Below are positions 19,169 through 26,767 of a DNA stretch of 64,000 bases, piece after piece. The stretch is taken from NCBI RefSeq assembly GCF_900168015.1, contig NZ_FUYR01000001.1:1920943-1984942 (forward strand), read 5' to 3'. The translations under genes were made by a program, and so were the position numbers. How positions within the stretch are numbered: position 1 is the first letter of the stretch; each line of letters starts with the position of its first letter. Below the pieces are notes generated by a model. It was not told the origin of the DNA, did not search any database, and saw only the letters and a list, made by a program, of their open reading frames with translations. The stretch comes from Daejeonella lutea (GTDB lineage Bacteria; Bacteroidota; Bacteroidia; Sphingobacteriales; Sphingobacteriaceae).

Positions 19169-20419
19169 TCATTTGCTTTCCTGAATAATTGATCTGGCAT
19201 TGAGATCGTAGACTACTCGTCCACCTTTAATGGTCATTTCACACTCCAATAATTGCTCACCTTCAACCTTAAAACGCGCCACATCATAAAAACCAAATTT
19301 TCCCTGGCGCAAATTCAGCATGGTGATGTCAGCAATCGCTCCAACCGAAAGATGTCCCAATTCTTCATGATTGATAGCCTGTGCAGCCGCCCAGGTACTG
19401 GCTTTTATTACATCATTAAAAGGCATTTTTATCGCAAGGAACTTCGACATTACATTTAGCATATCCTTCATAGCACTATTCATGCTTCCGGTATGGAGGT
19501 CGGTGCTAATTGTCTCTGGAAAGAACCCCACTTTGGCGGCCGGTATGGCTTGAGAAAAAGCAAAGCTACCACCGCCATGACCAACATCAAAGATAACCCC
19601 GCGTTTCCGAGCTTCGATGACAAAGGGTTTTAATGTCTTAGTTTCAACATCAACTATGGTTTCCTTTGTTTCTAGTAATTGCCCGAATGTGTGTGTAAAA
19701 ATGTCTCCTTTCCTAAGTCTTTTGATAAACAGATCTTCGATTGATAATCTGGGTTTAGCTCCGCCAAAATCGATCATTACTGGCAGGTTAGCCAGTCGAC
19801 CGGCTTGTAAAGCCCGGTCAACGGCTATAAAGTCTGGGCTGTGAAAGTGAGCTACTTTGATGCCAACAATGTGATCAGGGTATTGCTTAGCCACCTTTGC
19901 AGCCATTTCGGGATCCATAAACTCAGTATTTTGTTGCCATACTGACATTTCGTCGCCGCGCATTCCTTCATTAGAGATATTAAGGAACGCCAAAACCCTG
20001 GTTTGGGATCTGTCAATAACGTTGGCTTTAAAGACCGGAAAGGACTTTGCCCCGGCATCGCCCGCATCCACTATGGTTGTGACGCCGACGCGGAAAGTAA
20101 ATCCATCTGCAGGAAGAGAAGAAAAGCCATTCTCCAACTGGCCGTCTGCTGTGGTACCTGCGAAAACATGTCCATGAATATCGATCAAGCCGGGTGTAAT
20201 GTATTTGCCAACCGCATCGATAACAAGCTTACCCAGTTTAGGATCGATATTCTTCGCAACAGCGGCAATCTTCCCGTCCTGAATTGCTACATCCATCACC
20301 TCATTGATGCCATTCCTGGGATCTATCAGATGCCCACCCTTCAGAATAATTGTATAGGACTGCGCGTTCGAGACCAACTGAGAAACACTAAAGAAAATAA
20401 GAAGTAATAATTTTCGCAT
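19169..20419 (-). CDS. Exported amidohydrolase/deacetylase-family metal hydrolase
   Basis: 416 residues with a clear signal peptide (1-19, cut after NAQ). The amidohydrolase fold shows LKGGHLIDPRNGINEVMDVAI, the first metal pair in GLIDIHGHVF, the bridging region GIKVAHFHSPDF, and the later GHGGGSFAF and STDLHTG. It belongs to the COG3964 group (EF_0837/AHA_3915 type), annotated as deacetylase or dihydroorotase-like. Family members are often encoded beside a SelA-like PLP protein, as happens here with the next gene. It is probably periplasmic and probably hydrolyses an N-acyl or lactam bond. Confidence 0.85.
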   Translation of the reverse strand: MRKLLLLIFFSVSQLVSNAQSYTIILKGGHLIDPRNGINEVMDVAIQDGKIAAVAKNIDPKLGKLVIDAVGKYITPGLIDIHGHVFAGTTADGQLENGFSSLPADGFTFRVGVTTIVDAGDAGAKSFPVFKANVIDRSQTRVLAFLNISNEGMRGDEMSVWQQNTEFMDPEMAAKVAKQYPDHIVGIKVAHFHSPDFIAVDRALQAGRLANLPVMIDFGGAKPRLSIEDLFIKRLRKGDIFTHTFGQLLETKETIVDVETKTLKPFVIEARKRGVIFDVGHGGGSFAFSQAIPAAKVGFFPETISTDLHTGSMNSAMKDMLNVMSKFLAIKMPFNDVIKASTWAAAQAINHEELGHLSVGAIADITMLNLRQGKFGFYDVARFKVEGEQLLECEMTIKGGRVVYDLNARSIIQESK

Positions 20420-20439
20420 GGTGATTAGGTTAATATTCG

Positions 20440-21648
20440 TTAAATGGATGCTTTTATAAGTTCCTCTCTGATTCGTGACGCCACAATTTTTACTTGCTCA
20501 GGTTTAAGCATGTGGGCTGTTACATTTATGGTCCCGCGGGGCCCGTTCATCACTTCGATTGACGGTGTACCCTCCCGTAAAACCTTTGCCAGATTGGTCA
20601 GCTTGATTTTGGTGCTGTCCCAGGAAATATTCAAGGTTGGGACTCGGTTAATAGCGGGCAGGGGTATTAGTTCTGCTTTCACGCTGCTCACTGAACGAGC
20701 GGCATTTGCTATTACCGCAATACGATCTTCCAGAACTTTCCATTCTTTATCCTGATCGTGTTTTATAAATTTCTCTAAGGCGATATACATCCCCAGGACT
20801 TCCTCCTTATTTACCTTCATTCCTCTGCCTAGGTTGTTGCCACGTGGTGGTGCACTCAACCGCGCTGCTGCAATCAAATCCTTCTTGCCACTTAATATTC
20901 CTGCACTTTGTGGTCCCCGCATCAGTTTACCACCTGAGACACATACGAGGTCAAAACCCATATCATGAAATTTCCACAAATTTTCCTTTGGAGGAACATC
21001 GGCAGCCATATCAATCATCGTTGGAACGCCTGATTTTTTTGCTATTTGTAACCATTCATCATGTGATATTTTACCTTGGTCTGCCTGATAATTTACAAAA
21101 TACATCATAGCCGTCCGCGCATTTATTGCATCTTCTGCCTGCTTGCGGCTTTCCACCCGCACCAAGGTCACGCCACAATTTGTTAAGGCATGAGAGTAAC
21201 CATCGTCGTGGGCCTTCTGAACGATCACCTCCGTTTTCATTCCTGAGCCTTCTAACCTCGGGATCATCGCTGCCTTTTTTGCATCATTACCACTTAAAAC
21301 ACCCGACATCCCTAACATAATAGCAGAAAACGCCCCCGAGGTCACAGTTGCTGATTCGGCATGAAGTAGAGAAGCAATTCTTGCTCCCACTTTGTCCTGA
21401 ACCTCGTCAAGTGTACAAAACTCCTTCGCAGCTTGGTTTATAGTATCCAACACCTCATCATGCATCAGCGATCCGCTAAGTGCAGTAAAATATCCCGCCG
21501 CGTTTATAAACTTCCGGATGCCAAGTTCCGCTATTAAATCACGTTTAGGAAGCGGTGCCGAATAAGATTCGAACGGAGTTAATACACCTGCGGTAGTTCC
21601 AGATAAAGGCACCAGTGTCAGGGCTTTTAAAATTTCTCTGCGTTTCAT
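20440..21648 (-). CDS. SelA/DgaE-like PLP-dependent enzyme with Tat-type signal
   Basis: 402 residues of the aminotransferase fold, in the selenocysteine-synthase-related group (COG1921). Bacterial members include D-glucosaminate-6-phosphate ammonia-lyase (DgaE). The PLP Lys is in VSGGKLMRGPQSAG, preceded by the cofactor Asp region TMIDMAADVPP and KFHDMGFDLV. The N-terminus MKRREILKALTLVPLSG looks like a Tat signal, which suits a protein exported with bound PLP. It is not a true SelA, since that is cytoplasmic and needs tRNA. It lies 20 bases upstream of the deacetylase gene. The substrate is unknown; an amino sugar acid is my inference. Confidence 0.82.
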   Translation of the reverse strand: MKRREILKALTLVPLSGTTAGVLTPFESYSAPLPKRDLIAELGIRKFINAAGYFTALSGSLMHDEVLDTINQAAKEFCTLDEVQDKVGARIASLLHAESATVTSGAFSAIMLGMSGVLSGNDAKKAAMIPRLEGSGMKTEVIVQKAHDDGYSHALTNCGVTLVRVESRKQAEDAINARTAMMYFVNYQADQGKISHDEWLQIAKKSGVPTMIDMAADVPPKENLWKFHDMGFDLVCVSGGKLMRGPQSAGILSGKKDLIAAARLSAPPRGNNLGRGMKVNKEEVLGMYIALEKFIKHDQDKEWKVLEDRIAVIANAARSVSSVKAELIPLPAINRVPTLNISWDSTKIKLTNLAKVLREGTPSIEVMNGPRGTINVTAHMLKPEQVKIVASRIREELIKASI

Positions 21649-21687
21649 AATTTCAATATCATAACCGATGATTAAAATGAGATTACA

Positions 21688-22980
21688 TTAATCCAGACGC
21701 TTTCCATCTTTGTCCCACCCTTTCGCAAAGTAATGGGACCCCGGGGGCGATTTATAATTTACCGCAGCTAATTCAGGGGTTTTTACCTCTTTACTTCCTT
21801 GTAATTTCGATTCTAAAATGAAGTCGAGCATGCCGCTGGTTAGCATGGTTCTTTCCACAGGATAGGGAGACTTTCCTGTTTGAAACATAATTTCAATATT
21901 TTTAACTAAGCACCCAAAATGATGGTGAGGTCTGCCTGACTGTAGTTTCATCAAGGTAGAAAATGGTTCAGCCTGGCCTTCGATGTCAACTGCTACTGTA
22001 AAATCCTCAACCAGTCCTGTCATTAAAAAAGCTGCAGCCTGAAGGCCGTCATTATAATTGACTATGAATACTGCTGGATTTTTAACTAATTGCTTTAGTT
22101 CTCCAGGCTTTTTTGTAGCACTTCTTGAAAGTGCTACATCAAATAATTTTTTTGCCTGTAAATTTTCATCGAGGAAGTTCCAGCAATCATTATTTTCCAA
22201 ACATTGCACAGATCTAATCCCTGTCTCGCCTCCTTTTCGACGCTCTGTAATTGCTTGCATTGCTTCCAGCAAATGGAATCCGTACACATCCAACCCACTG
22301 TAGGAAAGAGCAACTGCGTAAGACTGCTTAAGCCCGTATGGAGAATCAATTGCAGGAATTCTCCAGGCTACCGGAACAGATGACCCTGCCAGCATTGGGA
22401 ATTTGAGTTCCCTGGATATTTCAACTATTCGCTTCGCCTGCCGCCAGCTCCATGATAGGTGTTTATCGTTAAATACAGGAACGGATTTATTATACTGTCG
22501 GAAAACGTCGGTTATTTTAAGAAACATTTCAAATCGCGGGTAAAGCTTTTGACCCTTTTCATTTGAGGGATACGTACCATGTTCTCCGATGAGCAATACC
22601 CCGTCAACAGCTAGTTTATCACCGCCCAATGTCAAAGCATCCACTACCGTCCTGAAGATCGGTACATTATATTTTGCTGCAATTTTACGGCTAATGTCAT
22701 TTGCTGGTACCTGCTCGGTGAAAAGAGAAATAATTTTAGAGCGGGGATAAGGCGGTTGGTCGTCCTGATTAAATCCCTCAAGATATTTACCCACTATAAC
22801 GTCGGCGTGAGAACCAAGACGATATTCGGTAACTATGGCTGCAATTCTTTTAGGGGCGTTTTGCGAAGATTTGATAAATTTCTCTACTGACTCAGATTCG
22901 AATTTTCCCGCCTCGGATGCCAGACTCGTGGTGGCCAGGGGCAAGACCGAAATGTACCTAAGCAGATCTCTGCGATTCAT
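21688..22980 (-). CDS. Exported protein of unknown function with Tat-type signal
   Basis: 430 residues that I cannot assign to a named family. The N-terminus MNRRDLLRYISVLPLATTS resembles a Tat signal. After it, KRIAAIVTEYRLGSHADVIVGKYLEG and VDGVLLIGEHGTYPSNEKGQ suggest an alpha/beta Rossmann-like fold. Further features are a strongly conserved-looking NDKHLSWSWRQA and GRPHHHFGCLVKNIE with three adjacent His. It is the first gene of the 8.5-23 kb minus-strand block and is followed after 39 bases by the PLP enzyme, so it probably acts in the same pathway. Confidence 0.75.
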   Translation of the reverse strand: MNRRDLLRYISVLPLATTSLASEAGKFESESVEKFIKSSQNAPKRIAAIVTEYRLGSHADVIVGKYLEGFNQDDQPPYPRSKIISLFTEQVPANDISRKIAAKYNVPIFRTVVDALTLGGDKLAVDGVLLIGEHGTYPSNEKGQKLYPRFEMFLKITDVFRQYNKSVPVFNDKHLSWSWRQAKRIVEISRELKFPMLAGSSVPVAWRIPAIDSPYGLKQSYAVALSYSGLDVYGFHLLEAMQAITERRKGGETGIRSVQCLENNDCWNFLDENLQAKKLFDVALSRSATKKPGELKQLVKNPAVFIVNYNDGLQAAAFLMTGLVEDFTVAVDIEGQAEPFSTLMKLQSGRPHHHFGCLVKNIEIMFQTGKSPYPVERTMLTSGMLDFILESKLQGSKEVKTPELAAVNYKSPPGSHYFAKGWDKDGKRLD

Positions 22981-23132
22981 AAAATATTTGCTTTTTATGA
23001 AATGTAAATTAGAACTAATTTCTCATTTATACCAGATGCAAAACCTTAATCGCAACCTATGCAATGTAACAAAGAGGAAGTAGTAGTGCATTAACCCACA
23101 TTGGTATTAGATATGTCATCTTAGACACGTCG

Positions 23133-23163
23133 TTCGGTATGTGAAATTAAATCCGTACCTTTG
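23133..23163 (+). promoter_or_regulatory. Promoter of the DEAD-box helicase gene
   Basis: TACCTTTG (23156-23163) matches the TAnnTTTG -7 consensus. TTCG at 23133-23136, 19 bases upstream, is one mismatch from the -33 TTTG. The transcript would have a leader of about 35 bases containing a small hairpin (TCAGC, AATAAG loop, GCTGA at 23171-23186). Confidence 0.7.
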
Positions 23164-23204
23164 CGGCGCTTTCAGCAATAAGGCTGATAGCTTTAAATAT
23201 TATC

Positions 23205-25073
23205 ATGAACCCATTTAGTACCTTGGGTATCCGTCATGATATTGTTAATGCCATAACTGAACTGGGATTCGAAAATCCCACACCAATCCAGGAACAATCT
23301 ATCCCGGTATTACTTTCAGGCAGCAACGATTTTGTCGGATTAGCTCAAACAGGAACCGGTAAAACGGCTGCTTTTGGCCTGCCCCTTTTAGAATTACTGG
23401 ACTTTGAAGAAAATTATCCACAAGCGCTGATCTTATGCCCAACGCGTGAACTGTGTTTACAGATCACAAGTGACCTTAAGAACTACTCCAAAAACATGAA
23501 AAACGTTAACGTTGTTGCTGTTTATGGAGGTGCAAACATTTCAGATCAGTTACGCCAGATCAAACGCGGCGTACAGATCGTAGTAGCTACGCCAGGCCGT
23601 ATGCTTGACATCATCAATCGTAAAGCGATTGATTTTACTCAAGTTCAATATGTTGTTCTGGACGAAGCTGATGAAATGCTGAACATGGGCTTCCAGGAAG
23701 ACATTGACAGTATTTTATCGACTACCCCTGACGATAAAAAAACATGGCTTTTCTCGGCTACCATGCCAAGCGAAGTTCGTCGTATTGCAAAAAAATACAT
23801 GACAGACCCCTTCGAATTGACAATGGGTACCAAAAACACTGGTAACGTCAATATCGAACATGAATACTATATCGTGAAAGCGCGCGATAAGTATGCTGCA
23901 TTTAAACGAATTGTAGATTTCAATCCTGAGATTTTCGGAATTGTTTTCTGTCGTACGAAGATCGAAACGCAGGAAATAGCCGAATCTTTAATGAAGGACG
24001 GTTACAACGCAGACGCACTGCATGGTGACCTGTCACAACAACAACGCGATAAAGTAATGAAACGCTACCGTGACCGCAGTCTACAATTATTGATTGCTAC
24101 GGATGTTGCTGCACGCGGAATTGATGTTAACGACGTAACACACGTAATCAACTACTCACTACCGGATGAGATTGAAAATTATACCCACCGTAGTGGCCGT
24201 ACAGGTCGTGCAGGAAAAACAGGTATTTCGATCGCAATTATCAATTCTAAGGAATTAGGAAAAATCCGTCACATTGAGCGTACCATTGGAAAGCAGTTTA
24301 CGAAGGCTGAAATTCCAAGCGGCTTTGATGTCTGCGAAAAGCAATTATTTGCTTTGATCCATAAAGTTCATAATGTGGAAGTAAATGAGGCTCAGATCGA
24401 GCAATACATTCCACGTATTATGGACGAGTTCAAGGATTTAGACAAAGAGCAGATCATAAAAAGATTCGCATCTCTCGAATTCAACAGTTTCCTTGAATAT
24501 TATTCAAAGGCGCCTGACCTAAACATCTCAGGAGATGATCGTGGATTTGAACGTGAGCGCGGTGAACGCGGCGACCGTCCGGATCGTGGCGCCAGATCAA
24601 GTGCAGGATATACCCGTTTGTTTATGAACTTAGGTTCTGTAGATGATTTCACCCGTGGCGACATGCTTGGATTTATTTGCAACAACACAAAGATCAGCGG
24701 AAAAAGTGTTGGAAAAATCGACCTGAAAGGTGTATTCACCTTCTTCGAGGTTGAAGACTCTGAGGTTAATAAAGTTATTGAAGGATTCAAGTCGGTTGAT
24801 TTCCAGGGCAGAAGTGTCCGGATAGAAATGGCAGGTGATCGTGATGCAGGTAGCGAGCGTGGTGGAGCTGGTGGAGGATATCGCGGTAATTCCCCACGTC
24901 GTGAAGGCGGAGGAGGATACCGTGGTGGAAACAGCGGTGGTGGCGGACGTCGTGAAGGTGCAAGCGGCGGTGGCGGTTTCCGTGATTTTTCGGGAAAACG
25001 TCGTGAAGATCGTGGTGGAAGCGGTTCCGGCGGGGGTCGTCGCGAAGGCGGAGACAGACGCAGACGCATCTAG
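23205..25073 (+). CDS. DEAD-box RNA helicase with DbpA domain and RGG-rich tail
   Basis: 622 residues. Both helicase domains are complete: Q motif, AQTGTGKTA near 47, DEAD at 153-156, SAT near 184, and HRSGRTGRAG. Residues of about 470-545 form a DbpA/CsdA-type RNA-binding domain (RLFMNLGSVDDFTRGDMLGF). The last 75 or so are a Gly/Arg-rich tail with many RGG and GGGRREG repeats, a flexible RNA-binding extension. It is likely a CsdA/DeaD-like protein that remodels ribosome assembly intermediates or mRNA, particularly in the cold. It stands alone, with its own promoter and terminator. Confidence 0.93.
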   Translation: MNPFSTLGIRHDIVNAITELGFENPTPIQEQSIPVLLSGSNDFVGLAQTGTGKTAAFGLPLLELLDFEENYPQALILCPTRELCLQITSDLKNYSKNMKNVNVVAVYGGANISDQLRQIKRGVQIVVATPGRMLDIINRKAIDFTQVQYVVLDEADEMLNMGFQEDIDSILSTTPDDKKTWLFSATMPSEVRRIAKKYMTDPFELTMGTKNTGNVNIEHEYYIVKARDKYAAFKRIVDFNPEIFGIVFCRTKIETQEIAESLMKDGYNADALHGDLSQQQRDKVMKRYRDRSLQLLIATDVAARGIDVNDVTHVINYSLPDEIENYTHRSGRTGRAGKTGISIAIINSKELGKIRHIERTIGKQFTKAEIPSGFDVCEKQLFALIHKVHNVEVNEAQIEQYIPRIMDEFKDLDKEQIIKRFASLEFNSFLEYYSKAPDLNISGDDRGFERERGERGDRPDRGARSSAGYTRLFMNLGSVDDFTRGDMLGFICNNTKISGKSVGKIDLKGVFTFFEVEDSEVNKVIEGFKSVDFQGRSVRIEMAGDRDAGSERGGAGGGYRGNSPRREGGGGYRGGNSGGGGRREGASGGGGFRDFSGKRREDRGGSGSGGGRREGGDRRRRI

Positions 25074-25086
25074 TTATAACAGAACA

Positions 25087-25122
25087 TAAAAAAGCCGCCA
25101 AATATTTGGCGGCTTTTTTCTT
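25087..25122 (+). terminator. Rho-independent terminator of the helicase gene
   Basis: A 14-base stem, AAAAGCCGCCAAAT paired with ATTTGGCGGCTTTT, is followed by a T-rich run. An A-run on the left side makes it able to work for the opposing small gene as well. Confidence 0.92.
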
Positions 25123-25143
25123 TTTGAAGAATTAAAGGTTTTA

Positions 25144-25238
25144 AGCTGTCAGTTATCAGGCTTACCGGAAACTAAATGATAGAATCAAATCTATCCGATT
25201 AAACTGACAGCTGATAACTGTTACCTGATAACTTTCTA
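25144..25238. repeat. Paired heptad arrays (AGTTATC / CTGATAA)
   Basis: The right arm is five 7-bp units (25204-25238): CTGACAG, CTGATAA, CTGTTAC, CTGATAA, CTTTCTA. Its last unit ends exactly on the stop codon of the minus-strand gene at 25236. The left arm (25144-25164) carries the inverted words AGCTGTC and AGTTATC. The loop holds GATAG and CTATC, which can pair. It lies between two convergent genes, beyond a separate strong terminator. Confidence 0.82.
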
Positions 25239-25556
25239 AGCTTCGTCCATATAGACACGGGTACCCTGGCCGTCAGTGTAATAACTTCTCTTATACATGT
25301 CGGTAAAAACATCTTCTCCGTTCGGCCCCTTCATATCTGGCATTAAACGGTCTTTGACATTATCTACAAACTGACTGATCTTATCTGTCCAGCCTTTATT
25401 TGATTCAGCAAATTCATTGAACTTATCCGTCCACCCCTTACTTGCATCCGTCAGATCATCAAGCAAAGTAGATCCATCTGCTTTTTTGTGTGTTAATACT
25501 TTATAGGCGACTCCTGCCACAGCGGCAATTCCTAATATCGTGGTCATCTTTTTCAT
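25236..25556 (-). CDS. Small protein with KGWTDK repeats, possibly YtxH-like
   Basis: 106 residues. The first 17 are hydrophobic (TTILGIAAVAGVAYKVL), and the rest is charged and helical. An 18-residue unit occurs twice: SKGWTDKFNEF and NKGWTDKISQF. The form, a short membrane anchor followed by an amphipathic helix, resembles YtxH-type envelope stress proteins, but the match is only by pattern. The acidic end MYKRSYYTDGQGTRVYMDEA is unrelated to anything I recognise. No function can be given. Confidence 0.7.
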   Translation of the reverse strand: MKKMTTILGIAAVAGVAYKVLTHKKADGSTLLDDLTDASKGWTDKFNEFAESNKGWTDKISQFVDNVKDRLMPDMKGPNGEDVFTDMYKRSYYTDGQGTRVYMDEA

Positions 25557-25691
25557 AGCTATTTCTTTTTCTTTATCAACACTACATTGGTTCTGAAGGT
25601 TTTAAAAAAAGAAAAATGTTCTTTGACGAAAAAATAATGACCCGGGCGCAAGAATCCTGTTAAGAATGATAGTAATTCTTTATAGACTTAA

Positions 25692-26690
25692 TTAAGTCAG
25701 CTGTTCTGAAAGTAATTTCATTTCTATTTGAGGGGAATGCCCCTCGTATAAAATTGCATAAACAGCCCGGCAGATAGGAATATTAACCTTATATGTTTTA
25801 TTGATCTGATGAAGACAAAATACAGCATAAAATCCTTCGGCAACCATATTCATCTCAAGTTGGGCTGACTTGACTGTATATCCTTTTCCAACCATATTTC
25901 CAAAAGTTCGGTTACGACTAAATTGAGAATACGCTGTAACCATTAGGTCACCCAGATATGCCGACTCTTTTATGTCCCGGTCTATTGGGTGGACTGCTCG
26001 CACGAAAGCTTCTATTTCCCGGATCGCATTTGAAATGAGTACCGCCTGAAAATTGTCACCATATCCCACCCCATGACAAATCCCGCTGGCAATTGCATAA
26101 ATATTTTTTAGTACCGCCGCATATTCTGTTCCGTAGATATCATCAGAAACATTAGTCTTGATATAGCGGGTATTGAGCATCGCTGCAAAAGAATTGGCCA
26201 GTTGCAAATCCTGTGAAGCAATTGTCAAGTAGGATAATTTCTCAAGGGCAACCTCCTCTGCATGACAAGGACCGCTTATTACAACGATATCATCAAATGG
26301 GATGTCATAATTCCTGTTCATAAACTCCCCAATAATCAGGTTATCGTCAGGCACAATTCCTTTTATCGCTGAAATTATCTTCTTCCCTTTTAAGTCAGCT
26401 GACGTAATATCCTTCAATGCCTCTTTTAAAAACGCTGCTGGCACGTTCAGAAGAACCATATTGCAGTGCGAGATAACTTCTTTTAGATCACTGCTTAAGT
26501 GCTCGTTAGGGAGTCTTGTTTCAACGGAGCTGAGGTAATGTGGATTATGGTTATACTTTTTAATATGCTCAATTGCCTCAGTATTTCGCATCCACCAATA
26601 CACATCTTTCGCTGCAAGATTATCACTCAATATCTTAACTATAGCTGTAGCCCAACTTCCTCCACCAACAACTGCTATACTGTTTTTCAT
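25692..26690 (-). CDS. gpsA: Glycerol-3-phosphate dehydrogenase [NAD(P)+]
   Basis: Reduces dihydroxyacetone phosphate to sn-glycerol-3-phosphate for phospholipid synthesis. From the ATG at 26688-26690 the protein has 332 residues, the family norm, and starts MKNSIAVVGGGSWATA with the dinucleotide-binding loop. ISGPCHAEEV, the catalytic-Lys region AAVLKNIYAIASGI and the C-terminal SRNRTFGNMVGKGYT are all present. A TTG six codons upstream also keeps the frame open, but it lies in the tail of the preceding terminator, so I reject it. Confidence 0.95.
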   Translation of the reverse strand: MKNSIAVVGGGSWATAIVKILSDNLAAKDVYWWMRNTEAIEHIKKYNHNPHYLSSVETRLPNEHLSSDLKEVISHCNMVLLNVPAAFLKEALKDITSADLKGKKIISAIKGIVPDDNLIIGEFMNRNYDIPFDDIVVISGPCHAEEVALEKLSYLTIASQDLQLANSFAAMLNTRYIKTNVSDDIYGTEYAAVLKNIYAIASGICHGVGYGDNFQAVLISNAIREIEAFVRAVHPIDRDIKESAYLGDLMVTAYSQFSRNRTFGNMVGKGYTVKSAQLEMNMVAEGFYAVFCLHQINKTYKVNIPICRAVYAILYEGHSPQIEMKLLSEQLT

Positions 26691-26703
26691 CAATATATAT
26701 TTA

Positions 26704-26745
26704 AACAAAAAATCCCTCCCTGAATGATAATCTTTCAGGGAGGGA
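26704..26745 (-). terminator. Rho-independent terminator of the efflux operon
   Basis: On the minus strand a 12-bp perfect stem (TCCCTCCCTGAA at 26713-26724 with TTCAGGGAGGGA at 26734-26745) is followed by a T-rich run. It ends the TolC-adaptor transcript just before gpsA begins. Confidence 0.93.
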
Positions 26746-26767
26746 CAAGTTAGTGAATTCTTAGAAA

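Noticed and set aside
24500-25069. Long open frame opposite the RGG tail of the helicase gene
   Set aside because: It is Pro/Arg/Ser low complexity, a direct shadow of the Gly/Arg-rich codons on the other strand; no start context or homology pattern.
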